DNA of 64,000 bases, from positions 43,143,157-43,207,156 of the forward strand of contig CM070873.1 in assembly GCA_036365515.1 (NCBI GenBank). Direction: 5' to 3'. This document shows positions 50,039 through 63,126 of the stretch, piece by piece. The notes beneath the pieces were generated by a model. That model saw only the letters and a list, made by a program, of their open reading frames with translations. It searched no databases and was not told the origin of the DNA. The DNA comes from Torymus aiolomorphi (Eukaryota > Arthropoda > Insecta > Hymenoptera > Torymidae). A program made the position numbers and the translations under genes. Each line of letters starts with the position of its first letter. Position 1 is the first letter of the stretch.

Positions 50039-50510
50039 TCTTAGTTCTTTGTTTCATTTGCTTTTTTTGTGAATGGATTTGCGAGTGGAATAAACTCATA
50101 AGAGAATTACACTATTTTTCGCATGTTTCGTTTAGAAAGTTGTTTTTGAGCCGCGAAAATAGTAGATCCAATATTTTTCCCCGACAGCAGTTTCTATCCG
50201 TTTCCAACTTTGAAATCTCTTCACTTTCAACTGTATTTTTTTACAGTTCAAGCAGGGCTATGCAAAAATATCCTATTTCAAAACGTTTTGATTCCAGAAA
50301 GAGTACAATAACGAAAGATAAATATTCTGTTCAGACGAAATGTGTACCCCAGAACAACAGCAAAAAACTTACTTTTTGAAAAGATCAACACCGTTACCGT
50401 GAAAAACACGTTTTCATCAGATTTCGCGTATCTGTGGAAAGAAAGAAAATATGTCGATATCGAAATTACAACAATACCCGCTATAAAGCGCAGGTAAACA
50501 CGATCAAATC
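50039..50510. other. AT-rich non-coding stretch
   Basis: Nothing recognised; the 133-codon frame over it matches no family I know. Confidence 0.45.
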
Positions 50511-51240
50511 CCGTTGACAATATAACGAGCCTTCATTATCCCCGGATGAAAAATAATTAACAAAGCCCTCTCTCTCCCGCCACCCAAAAAATCTCCCCCT
50601 TATTAAAATGACAATAATCCATAAAATGCTAATGAACGCCCATTGTATCCCCACCCAATGATTATTCCTCGCTGCACTCACGAACACACGCCGTTTACAA
50701 ACATAAAAGCAGCCAGGCGAAAATCGCGCGATCGATCGGGCACGCACGCACGCACAATGCGCACCTCGTAAACAATGACTGCACTAATTGAGCGCTGCAG
50801 CGGACGTCTCGTCATGAAACGCGTCGTCGTCGTCGGAAAAAAGCGTCGTCACGAGCGCGCGGGACCCAACGAAGTGGGTCGTCGCCCGAGCTAGTAGCAT
50901 GCCAGAGTGGTTTAATCCACTCAACTTGCGCGCGTGGAGCGCCGTGGCTAGGTCTTAATGGATGTTGAGAGGGTGAGAGAGAGAGTTTTTTCGATGTATT
51001 CGGAGGTGAATAGTTGATGCGCTGCTTGAATGTTTGATGGCAAAAGTGCGTGCTGCTGGTGCGGTCGCATATGAAGTTACGCGTGGGGGAGAGGAGTGAT
51101 GAAAGAGTGTGAACGAAGGTGATGCTAGTGGGCCGTAAAAAAAATGCGAAAGTGCGGGGAAAATTGTGACGCTGTGTGTGGCGGTTAAAGCGCTATAGTG
51201 TTGAGATATAGAATTTTGACGAGTATTGCGCATTTTCTAG
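50511..51240. other. GC-rich island 28 with divergent skew
   Basis: The left arm, rich in C and A, is at 50530-50690, the CpG core at 50720-50950 (GTCGTCGTCG), and the G/T-rich right arm at 50960-51200. Confidence 0.65.
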
Positions 51241-52350
51241 AGATGTTTTTTTATTTATACCCTGTGAGGTCGTTTTTCAGCGCATGATAATTCAAATAAT
51301 AACGGTAAAAGGAATATATAATACTAACCGTTACTTTACCACATTACCCTGAATTTCCAGTCAATCAAAATTAAGTTCCTAAACACTGGATCTTCGCTCA
51401 ATCACGACGCACATATATACCGAGAGCTTGTTTCGCTATACCAAAACACTGCCCAACAGCAAACATCGACCGACTCATTAACCCCCTCATCGCGATATCG
51501 ACTATGCCGCTACATAAGTACCACCCAACCTCCAACTTTCCTACTACACGCGCCGTCGGCATCGTTTTCCCACGTACTAACCAGCCATGATCCCCGAAAC
51601 GATCGCTCGGCGAAATTCCGCCGACCTTCGCATCTCCTCTCTACCTCACTCGCGCGTCCACTAAAAAAAGAGAGAAGGGAAGACCCCGAGGTAAAGAGAT
51701 CGCGCGCGAGAACGGCGCAGACCACTTTAAATTCATGAATTCCAATATATAACCAATTAGGTCACACGCGGTGGCGAGCGTTCGGAAGAGGCGCGCGCAA
51801 CTTTAATGAAAACCTTTCAAAATTCAGCGAGCGCCCCATTCTTTATCGGGCCAATTAGGATTCCCGTCCGCTCCTCGCTCTCTCCGCATGAACTATCGGG
51901 CGAAATTGCCCGTCGATGTGTACCCCCGAGCCGTCCTCTATATACATATATATACGTATACCAAAGAGAGAGAGAGAGACAGAGTTTAACTCGACGGGGG
52001 TGGGATTTTCCTCCGGGGGTCTGCTTCTCTCTCTCTCTCTCTTCGCGCAACGCAGCGCTGGACAAATAGATTGATCGCTCGGCCAGACAGAACGCTGGCT
52101 GTCATTTTTATTTAGTGGTTGGACCAGCTGCGCACCGTCCCTTTATTATCGAAGTTAACCCCGTCGGTTGAGTTTCGAGAGGACGCGTGCGTAGCGTGAT
52201 AGATATGGGCACGCGCGCGAGTGGAGGATTTGACGGCTGTATATTGCGAATGATGTTTGCCAAGTGGCTAGCACCGGACTGTGGGCGTTCGCGTTTGAAT
52301 AGTGTTTTAGAGGGGCTAAATGACGATCTTAGTGGTTTAGGGGAATGAGG
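51241..52350. other. GC-rich island 29 with divergent skew
   Basis: The C-rich left arm is at 51340-51560, a long CpG core at 51600-52210, and the G/T-rich right arm at 52215-52350. Short GA and CT arrays occur at 51964-51980 and 52025-52041. Confidence 0.6.
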
Positions 52351-54959
52351 GTTTTTGTGCAGTTTGTCGATGCTTAATATAAATTGTTCGCGAGAAGAAA
52401 CTCTTAGTACCCAATACCGGGACAGTTTTTCAGGATAGTCATGAACGGATGATATTTTTACAACGTGTAGGCGAACATTTTCAAAAGGGTGCCATTTTAT
52501 GGTTAATTATAAGTTCGAATCTTACGCGTTTGAGACAAACTCAGGTTCGTGTTTTCTTATAATGAAAATGAAAATTGAAAAATTCGTGTAAGGCTCTTAA
52601 TCCATGGACAGCCTATCAGAATTTAGTCAAATCAGGAGTAGTACCAGGGAATCGACACGAATCAGAAACCTGGACAGTGAAATTACATTGAAATTAGATT
52701 GTGTAAAGTAAATTGTAAATTAAATTGTGTAAAAAATTGTATTCCCAATTTTCAGTCTGTCCAGGATTCGGGTACTTTACGTTAATTTCTATGAATCATT
52801 GTGACTGCAATCGGCTGTAATTCTTATAGGATTTATGTAATTTTGACTAGAAAAATTTTCTTTGTGTTGCATAAAATAAAAAGAAATCTTTGTGACTTTT
52901 CTGTTTTGTAAATTAATTATTGACAAAATTAAATTTTATATAATTTAATGTACTAGGTGGGTAAAAGGCTTTGTTATATATCGTTTACGAGCAACGTAAT
53001 CATGATACTTAAAACATAAAAATATTAACTTGAAACAAATTGATCCCTCGTGTACGATATCGTCCCGCTTTCCCCAGTAGAGTACATCCTTATTAAAAAC
53101 TTTTTTTATGATGAAGATACTTTCATGGATACATTTTTAAATCCTCATACATTTAGCAATTCAGATACACGAGCGTAATGAAACGTCATCATCATAAATC
53201 TCGGCATATTGACGTTAATATATCCTTTTTAATAAAGTTTGGTTCATAACCCGGTTTACTAGTATATATGGATATTAATATATTATAGGTGCGATGAAGG
53301 AGGTTGCCCCGTCTACGTCGGGTTGTGCAGAATTACTGACCGCAGGAGAGAAAGTCCAAATAAGCTATACAATTTTATGGAGCGTATAAAACTGATGAAT
53401 TCAATAAGATGAGTTCCCCATACCCGAAAGCTAAAGAAATGCTGTAAAACATAAATGAATAATGGATAAGCGTGATGAACATGCCCCGTAAACAAATTTA
53501 TGGGATGATTGGGTATAAAATTATGAAAAATTCAATAAACAGAGACGACTTTTTAAGTTTTACAGTATCAGCGGGGTGGAGAAACGTTTTTGAAGTCACT
53601 GTTTTAAAATGTGTAACAAAAAAAGTGTTAATGATGGACAAATAAACAAAAAATACGTTCTCAGAAGGACTAATTAACAGAAAGTAAATTTGTACATTAT
53701 ACTATGGCAAAGATAAATTACTCGTTTACATTAACAAGTTTTTATATACATATCTTAATCTATTATGCCTAGGTCAAATAAAGCCAGTGATTAATTCGCC
53801 GAGATACGGGCACGCTTCTGCTTTCAGAATAAAAAAAAAAACGTAAATTTACAAAATGGAGGGGAAAAAGTCGAAATGGGTGTCGACGACGCGGCGCTAT
53901 ATAGGAACAGTAGACTAACAGCGTCATCAGCAAGTGTTTACGATACGGCAGAATCGAGGCTAAAAACGAGACAAGAAAATGGCTACACTACCGTTTCGCA
54001 GAGTCAAGGCCACGGCTGGAGATAAAAACACCTTCCAACGAGGAGAGTACATAAAATCTGTGGTTCTTGTTAAGGAAAGTTAGCATTAAAGGAGCCGAAG
54101 AGCTAATTAGTTAACGTGTGAAAGAGAAAGAACTAGATTTGAACAAAGGATTTAAAGAGTTTATTGTTACATGTAGTTGTGAATTCTATTGAAAATTTTA
54201 TTAATGTATTGTAATTTGCAAATATATAATTAAGGAATATTTGGTAAACATTGTGTTATTGATGCCATATTGAATTCCCTTTTCATTTTGAATTTTGAAT
54301 ATTTAATAATGTTTATTAGCATATTAAAATCATCTATTGTGATTGCATAATACTTTTACGGTACAGGCATTGCGTAAAAAATCAGATTGATAATAATATG
54401 TCAGATTGTCTAGACGACTCATTATCGAAAATATCAAAGTTTTAGGATTTCGACCTGTCAGATATCAAACTTTTAGACCATATTATCGGCCCTTAAGCAC
54501 AGTGAATTCAATAGAATGTGATTATGACGTTAATTAGAGTGACTTTAAAAGTTGTCATCGACTTTTAACAGAAAATTAATGCTCTTTGTCAAATAAACTA
54601 TACGTCGACCGCAAATATCGGAAATTACTCTAAATTTAAGAAACCTATTGATCAAACTCTAGAAATATTATGAGTGAAAATATAAGAGATACTGTGGCTC
54701 GTTTATACTGTTTGACAATTTTATTTTACTTCGCTCTTAACCAAATGATGCTAAAGCCCAGTAATTAACCCTTAAACAGCTCACTTAAAAAAAAAGTTAA
54801 TAATTAATAATAAATTAATTTAATTTAATTAAATAATTTAATTAATCGATTCATTAAATAATTAATTAATTTAATTCGTTTTTTATTTAACTTTTAAAAT
54901 TTTTTATTTAAATGTAAAATGTCAAAGTTGGGTATCGGACACCTACAGTGCTCTTTAAG
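52351..54959. other. AT-rich non-coding stretch
   Basis: A 2.6-kb stretch without island, exon or transposon end that I can recognise. A weak inverted pair, CCTGGACAGTG (52671) and CAGTCTGTCCAGG (52753), may be chance. Local TTAATTTAATT runs at 54800-54870. Confidence 0.45.
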
Positions 54960-55700
54960 AGTCAAATCTGATTTTTTCCAGAATAGGCGGAATAAATCAA
55001 AACCCAACGTCTCTTCCACCACCAGTTTTCTCCACAACTACCCTAGAACACTCCTAACAATATTTCCCTCCCCACCTCAACTAACCCCAAAACTCTCCTT
55101 CGCCACACACGCACGTCGTCGTGGCAATTCGGCTAATCCCGCACACGCGGTCAGCCAAATCTAATTTCCCCACTCGAAAGCGCTTCGCGTTTTCCACTGC
55201 TATATATCCATACGAGGTCAGTCTCGCGCGCGCGTGAGTTTCAACTACTGCCTATACACATATACTCCGTACTCCGTAAGAGGAGAGCACTTACCTTATG
55301 CCGCCGCGGATCGTGTCGTAGTTGAGGATCCGCGAGCCGTGCATCCACGTCACGTAGCCCGACGGGTGGGGCACCTTGCTGACCACGCACTTGAGCTCGA
55401 TCGTGCTGCCGGCCTTGTAAAACTTGTCGCCGGCCGTCGCCCCGTGCTCGTCCACTATCTCCACCTTCGGCACTGGAAAAGCACAAGAAGAGAGCCACCA
55501 GGTGGATGTTATCGTTTGCCGAGAATTTCGTGGGTGGGGTGCAGTTGCACGTAGATGGGGGGATGTTTCTTTTACGGGGTGAAGTGGATTGTTTTTGATT
55601 GGGGACGTGTGGTTGGTGTCTCATTTGAGATTGGGTAATTATGGGGTAAGACTTGTGGTTTTATATGGTTTAGGGGAGATGAAATTTATTGTGAGTAAAG
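54960..55700. other. GC-rich island 30 with divergent skew, centred on the Dpr exon
   Basis: Hand counts: 54961-55140 has 66 C and 19 G; 55501-55680 has 70 G and 13 C. Unlike the other islands, its core contains a recognisable exon. Confidence 0.7.
55295..55472 (-). CDS. Ig-domain exon of a Dpr-family receptor
   Basis: An internal exon of 178 bp coding 59 residues of an immunoglobulin domain. Dpr proteins are GPI- or membrane-linked neuronal adhesion receptors that bind DIP partners in synaptic matching. The peptide begins VPKVEIVDEHG, has the first Ig cysteine at residue 29 (ELKCVV), the core Trp at 43 (VTWMHG), and the hallmark NYDTIRGGI at 51-59, as in the second Ig domain of Dprs. Splice sites frame it: acceptor TTTTCCAG before 55472 and donor GTAAGT at 55294-55289. 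It enters in phase 1 and leaves in phase 2. The second Ig cysteine must lie in the next exon toward lower coordinates, which I could not find. Which Dpr paralogue it is cannot be told from this piece. Confidence 0.85.
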
Positions 55701-56549
55701 ATTAACCTACAAGGGAGTTAATACATTGAAAGCTATACATGTTGCAGATCAGTAGATTATTTATTACAATCCTATGATCCACAAATCAACTTAATTAGAA
55801 CTGTAATGAGATTTTGTATTAGTTCATGATTAGGTTAATATAAAATTAATATATCTATTATATTCCATCATTAAATAATTTCGGTGACAATTTGAGCTTA
55901 ATAACATGGCGAAAATCATTACCAAATTATCATTTTCAAATAAACACTCTATCTATCTGCCACAATAATGATAATGTAGGGTAGGCATATCGATACTAAT
56001 GCAGACCTAATACCATTATCACGTGTGTGCTCAGCGCAGCATATTTGCGAATTATGATTGAAAGATCACATGGTAAACAATTCCACTTCATTTCGATACT
56101 AAATTCAGTTGAAGACTTATGCAGGTTTACCTTTGTCATTTTATCATGGAAATAAATTAGTATTTTAATTATGAATTATAAAAAGAAAATTACATAATAA
56201 AATACTTGAAAAAAAAAATTGAATTTTTAGTCTACACTTGTTGCAAGAATATAATTAAAGGCATCCCGAGTAAGCAAAAAATTGTCTCATTCTATTACCC
56301 TTTTTTTTATCTTATATCTATTTATATAACACTTCAGAAATCTGTCGTAGTAACATTATAATTATAGTTGAATTAAACGCTAACTTAATGGGAATCATAT
56401 TATCAGGATTACATCAATACTCATAGCAATTCTTCAATATAAATTCAAGTTGTTTATTGTGCATTAAATTCACTAAAATTTTAGCTACACCAACAACTAG
56501 AACGAAACGAATAAGTTTCATAAAAAATTACACAATTTTTTACATACTA
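55701..56549. other. AT-rich non-coding stretch
   Basis: Presumed intron of the Dpr-like gene. Nothing recognised. Confidence 0.45.
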
Positions 56550-57200
56550 ATTTCATTTCCCAAATCTCTCTTCCCCAATTAATCCCCGATTAAACGCCAA
56601 AAAACAGCACCACCACCCAATCAAATGCTTCCCTTACCAACCTCTCCCAACCCCTAATCGCTCCCAAACCTGCCCACCGCGAAATCTTCATCCCTCCCTC
56701 CTTCCCTCCCAGCCTTTCCCCACACGCGCAAAATCTCGCCCGATAAAGCCGAGCCAGTCGAACCACAGAACCGCGATATCTGAGCTGACCAGAACGCGTT
56801 CACTTCGGGCAAGCGTCGATCGCTCGCTCGCGCGCGCGCGTGTAAGCTCGTAACGCAGAGAATTTAAACAAATACGCGCCATTTACCGTGTGTGTGTGTA
56901 CGTGTGTACGAGCGAGGGATGGAAGGAGGCTATTTGTCGTAAGCTGAATCGCTGAGGGCGAGTTATATCCGCGTACGATGGATGAGGGAGAGAGAGGGAG
57001 AGGGAGTGCGTGAGTTCGAGGAAATCGAGCATTTGAGAGTTGGAAGGATGGAGAAACGGGTATAAGAGATCAGTTTTTAAAATGTTCTTGAGGTTTTGGA
57101 TGAAAGTGTTCTTGTTTTTAAAAAATTGACGTAAGCTCAGAGTCGGCGGAGAGCATGAGGGGATGAGGGAAAAAGGTAGAGGTGGTAAATAAATGGGTAA
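56550..57200. other. GC-rich island 31 with divergent skew
   Basis: The left arm at 56560-56720 is strongly C-rich, the core at 56800-56930 is CpG-dense, and the G-rich right arm is at 56920-57190. It is the last island before the repeat-rich right end. Confidence 0.65.
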
Positions 57201-57539
57201 TAACTATATTAATTAAAGTTAAAATAAAATACTTCTTAAAACACTGTAGAGCAAAATATAAACAAAAAAAAATCAAGAAAATTTAAATAAACAAAAAAAA
57301 ACCGCTGCCAATACATTAGCACTTAGCTTCCTCAAAATAACGTATTTATTCATTTTTTTAAAAATTTTTTATAACAATAATTAATTGTATCATACTCAAC
57401 TTTCTTTATGAATATTCGTAATAAATTCATATATATTTTTCGAAAATTCATTCTTGTTACTCTTTTTCTCGTGCGACAACCCGATATTTTTATAAATCAA
57501 TTTTTTCAAAATATTATCACATGTTCAATTAGTATTATT
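57201..57539. other. AT-rich non-coding stretch
   Basis: Nothing recognised; may be the ill-defined start of repeat R copy 2. Confidence 0.4.
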
Positions 57540-59165
<1,626 letters not shown>

Positions 59166-59314
59166 TTTTTCTTTATAAGAAGAAAATAAAAACAAAATAA
59201 TTTAATCAACAAATAATAATATGAAAAATATATTACGTAATTTATCAAAATATAACTTTATTTAAGTATATACAATAAGAATGCGCCATCATTAAAAAAT
59301 TAATACACACTTTG

Positions 59315-59656
59315 TCATTCAAAATGTCGAATAATAAATTGTTCTCGATACTGCAATCCATTCAGCCGGATCAAGTGAAAATCATCAAAGTGTACAACAT
59401 TCCTTACATTTTCTTCCAATAAATCTTCATCAGGATAATTTAAATTCATATGTAACTTCCACAAAACGGCTGTTGCACAAATAATCATTATGAAGTTATC
59501 TAATTTATTTAATAAGCCTCGTTTCAAGCAAGAAAATTTTACCTTCCATCGTCCAAATGCCCTCTCGACAACGTTTCTAGTCTTGATATGACTTTTATTA
59601 TATTTCTTTTGTATTTTATTAGGACATAATACAGGTGTCAAATATATTTGTTGCAT
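59315..59656 (-). mobile_element. PIF/Harbinger transposase, C-terminal fragment
   Basis: An open frame of 113 codons matches the end of Harbinger (HARBI1-like) DDE nucleases: an IYLTPVL block, then YNKSHIKTRNVVERAFGRWK with FSCL, the conserved last helix segment holding the catalytic Glu (VVERAFG), and a tail ending in RHFE. Upstream, the frame runs only eight more codons to a stop, and TAAG/TAC just before the ATG could be a splice acceptor. The first two catalytic Asp residues and the Myb-like partner gene are not seen. It is probably a truncated transposon copy; a domesticated nuclease's last exon is the alternative. Confidence 0.8.
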
Positions 59657-60156
59657 GTACTTACTCTTGGATTATCAACTGAATAAAACATTATTTAAAA
59701 AATACAAAAACTAAAACTGCTGTTTCGACCGGGTGAACTACCTTAATCAAATATCCATTTATATGGATATTACATCAAAAATAATGAATTCAGTAATAAA
59801 GGTACGAAAGAAAAATGAAGATTTGCATTTTTATTTTTCAAATTTATTTTTATTTAAAATATAATTGAATATAGGGTAAAGCACCAGTTGTCCGACATCT
59901 AATTTAGTTGTCGGTCACTTTTTGTTTCACGATTCTCAATTAAAATAAATAAACGATTTATAAAATATAAAAGGTTTGAAAAATCGTGACGTTTTTACAA
60001 ATTTTGGAAAACTCAGAACAAAACTAAGTATGAAAATTAGATATGAACCGGTCGTAAGAGTTCGTCAAAAAAAATTGACGTGTGTCGCGAAGCGTCATTA
60101 TATAACTAGTGTCTCTCTATACATAGTCTTATATATCTAAGTTTACAATATATGCA
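59657..60156. other. AT-rich non-coding stretch
   Basis: Nothing recognised; no Harbinger terminal repeat is found. Confidence 0.45.
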
Positions 60157-60379
60157 CGTGTTTGAAATTCCGAACGTTCATAATGAACGAAATATTAACT
60201 TAAAGTTTCTAATTCTGGTTAGAATTCCCCGGAGTGTGGTTTACTGGTAACTGCAAGAGTGAGAAGTGAAGAAATACAGTTATTATCCGATTTTAAATTA
60301 TTAAGTAGCCAAATTCGGCGAAATTTGAAAATGGCAAAAATCTTTCGTTCACTACGAACGTTCGAAATTTCAAACACCT
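60157..60379. mobile_element. Mutator-like MITE, copy 2 (9-bp TSD)
   Basis: 223 bp, flanked by ATATATGCA (60148-60156) and ATATATGCT (60380-60388), one mismatch. Terminal inverted repeats contain GTGTTTGAAATTCCGAACG and its mirror. Clearly homologous to 33096-33320 along its whole length. Confidence 0.85.
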
Positions 60380-61135
60380 ATATATGCTCGCTTGAAATTT
60401 AAATTCGCATAAATTATCTTTTTATTTAATACCTTCCCCTCTTTACTATTATATAATAAATTCAAGATTTTACATTGTAATTTTTCCATTAAAATTTATA
60501 TTATATTATCAATCAATAATTAACATAAATTTTATACTGTATACCGATTTTAATAATATAGGAACGGGGTTTTAAAGAAACAGTATTACTTATAACCGAG
60601 AGAAATGTAGGTACCCATAGAGTCAATTAAAAGACCATATGGTTCACGATTGTACCGATAGGTGGTGGCGCTCCTCCATTCTAGTAAAGGCTTATCACTT
60701 TATAAATAAGTAAAGCAATGATCGATGTGTAACTGTACGTCTAAACTAAAATGGTTTGTTATTTTACTGATGAGCACTGCAGACAATTTGGGACGTAATG
60801 CATAATTTTCTCAAACATATAGCCATTTTTTTAACACTTCCAAATCAATTATTCTTGTATTAAAAAGAATCATATTTGATTTTTAAAGTTCGATTTTAAA
60901 ATATTTTAATAATACTTTACTGTCCACATATAAAGAGCCATATATTATCGCATATCCTACGTATTAACATGGCCTTTAGAAATAAAACAACTATACACTT
61001 TTATATAAACACGTTATATACTAAGCTCATTCACACAGCTACTTAATCACAATGGATATCAGGACTATCTAACATAATAAATAAATTACAAACTAAGTAA
61101 AGTAATCCATAGAACTCTCGGTTTATCACACTCAT
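60380..61135. other. 3' flank of the ankyrin gene
   Basis: Region downstream of the minus-strand stop codon. No clear AATAAA in minus orientation close to the stop. GGTGGCGCT at 60664-60672 resembles the insect CTCF core. Otherwise nothing. Confidence 0.35.
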
Positions 61136-61905
61136 CTACATCTTCTTATGATACACGGCTTCGACGAGATTTCGCTGATCGTCATCGTTAACCATGCTGA
61201 GAATAGCCTCAATGCACGGCTCTGGCATAACCCTCGCGACGCTCTCCTCGGGTATCACGTAAAGCGCTATCGCTTCAAGCGCCTTGCTGGCCTCCTGCAC
61301 GAGCTCAAGTCGCAGCAGTGCGCGCCTGTAGATCCTGCGCAACAGCAGTCCGTAGCAAGGATACTTGCCCAGCAACAGTGGCAGCAGTCGTGCCTTCTGC
61401 TCAACGCTGACGCCGATGACAAGCATCTCCCTAAGTTGATCGTTAGCCAGGTGTGGCCTAAGCGCGATGTCGCTCTTGTATAGCAGATCCCTTAGCGTTG
61501 TGTAAGGGTCAATGTACACCTCCGTCATGCGCGTCAGCTCCTTGTGGCAGTTCTGTTCGAGGGCAGAATGGATGTTATACGTCCCAAAGTTCCAAGGGAA
61601 TTTGGCGAACGACTTGTCTTTCAGCAGGCTGGCCGCCCGTAGCCGAATCATTTGTTCGGCGATCATGTCCATCACACGGTGATCATTCCTGAGCTCCACC
61701 AGTCTGTGCCAGACGATCTCGGGATTAGCGCCGTGGTTCAGGAATGCCTTTGTGCAAGCGCGGTTATCCATCTCGAAGGCTATACTCAAAGGCGTCATCC
61801 CAGTTTTGTCCTTTGCGTCAATGTTACTGTGGCTAGTAGGTGTGTAGAGTAGTATATCTATGAGATTACTGTACTGTTCCGAGTGCAAGTGACGAGGAGT
61901 GGAAT
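61136..61905 (-). CDS. Last exon of an ankyrin-repeat protein with PRANC-like C-terminus
   Basis: Starts after the acceptor TTTTTCCTCAG (AG at 61907-61906) with two bases of a phase-1 codon, matching the phase of the upstream donor, and ends at TAG 61138-61136. The first part completes an ankyrin repeat (LIDILLYTP to HSNIDAKD) and holds one more (KTGMTPLSIAFEMDNRACTK to NHGANP). The rest, about 190 residues, is helical without ankyrin motifs. Its last 60 residues (LLLRRIYRRALLRLEL, then MPEPCIEAILSMVNDDD) resemble the F-box-like PRANC ends of poxvirus, Wolbachia and Nasonia ankyrin proteins, which recruit SCF ubiquitin ligase. The PRANC call is by eye and tentative; the ankyrin call is firm. 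Confidence 0.85.
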
Positions 61906-62352
61906 CTGAGGAAAAATAATTTATTGAATTAGTTATCATGTTCTTAGGTAATGCTCTTTGAATCTAATTAGATTTTGGGTGCAACTTTTTATATCGATAT
62001 TGTCAAAAATATTGTAGTGCCTTATTTATGAGTAATAATTGCGCCATTTATGTATATGTCGAATAATAAAGGGCCTTAAATGAGATACGTGTTTTACAGA
62101 GATAGAATACACACATAATGTAGAAATGTTTCTGCAAGGTCGAACTTTCCAATAAATACATAGCCTATTTCTACGCGTACGAAACGTTGTAGAACTGTTT
62201 CAACCTTTTTATTCGACGTTTTTAACTTGTTAGTATTTTAAAGACTTAAATATTCATGATTTGTGGATATGATATATTAATAGTAGAAGAATATTTGTCC
62301 CTTTCTCGTAATGTAGGTGACGACGTTGAGCTTAAATTTAAACTATTATATA

Positions 62353-62971
62353 CACTGAGAAAAGGATTTGTTTACTGTTAACATGGCATTGTAACTGTTA
62401 ACATGCGTATGTTTAAATATAACCAAATATAGGCATTGCAACAGTTATAATGCCATGTTAACAGTTAAGTTACCATGTTCTCATAAACAATTTCAATATA
62501 TTACCTGAGAACATTGATATTGTAATAGTTACAATATGCTTATTATAGTAGTTTTTGAATCTAATGGCCAATTTTTTACCAGGATGATTTTGTTTTATAA
62601 CAAAAACGTTTGAAATAAAAACATCATTTATTTTTTTACTCCAACGTTTCGGACATTTTTATTGTTTATCCTGATGAGGGACATAAACAATAAAAACGTC
62701 CGAAAGGTTGGAGTAAAAATACTAAATGGAGATTTTATTTCAAACCTTTTTGTTATATAACAACATCATCTTGGTAGAAAATTGGCTATTAGATTCAAAA
62801 ACTACAATTCACAAGAACTTTTACCATCAGCTACTTTCCAATCTGAATATGTCTATTAGTTAATATAGATGTTGTAACTATTACAATATCACATTTGATC
62901 CTTAAACATGTCATATAGTTGTATTTCAAATAGATAAATATGTTAACAGTAACAATATTCTTCTCTCAGTG
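62353..62971. mobile_element. TA-flanked CACTGAGAAAA element, copy 2
   Basis: Begins CACTGAGAAAAGGATTTG and ends CTTCTCTCAGTG, flanked by TA at 62351-62352 and 62972-62973. GTTAACA and TGTTAAC words recur along the arms. It hosts the foldback at 62548-62805. Confidence 0.8.
62548..62805. mobile_element. Foldback nested in the CACTGAGAAAA element
   Basis: GTAGTTTTTGAATCTAATGG (62548) is mirrored by the end at 62786-62805. The arms close on CCTGATGAGGG near 62670-62680. On the plus strand, CTGATGAG (62671-62678) is followed by GGAC, a loop, GTCC (62698-62701) and GAAA (62702-62705). Non-coding. Confidence 0.75.
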
Positions 62972-63126
62972 TAAATAAATCAGAGTAATCTTATTTAACC
63001 GTAAAAGAAATTCAATTACTGTAAGTTGAAAACATAACTATTTCAATAATAACCATATTTTAGATACAATTTAATTATTGGTATAATAATATGTATCTAT
63101 AATGCAATTAACAATCATATACTTAC

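Larger units (their letters stand above)
61906..63126 (-). other. Intron of the ankyrin gene with nested transposons
   Basis: 1221-bp intron with donor GTAAGT (63126-63121) and acceptor CTCAG. Both exons agree on phase 1. About half of it is the CACTGAGAAAA element, which itself contains a foldback. Confidence 0.8.

Noticed and set aside
49978..50379. 133-codon plus-strand frame rich in Phe and Cys
   Set aside because: It begins inside a MITE arm and has no recognisable family.
50890..50930. tRNA-like GCATGCCAGAGTGGTTTAAT
   Set aside because: There is no box B at the right distance; it is a short hairpin (GAGTGG/CCACTC) only.
55234..55554. Plus-strand frame opposite the Dpr exon
   Set aside because: It is the antisense shadow of the Ig exon, whose minus-strand splice sites and residues fit a known family.
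56688..56882. Possible further Dpr exon in island 31
   Set aside because: The frame has no Ig cysteine, Trp or NYD..RGG-type motif. I also looked for the exon with the second Ig cysteine and could not find it by eye.
61148..61852. Plus-strand frames opposite the ankyrin exon
   Set aside because: Shadows of the minus-strand coding exon; the same holds for frames at 63102-63718.
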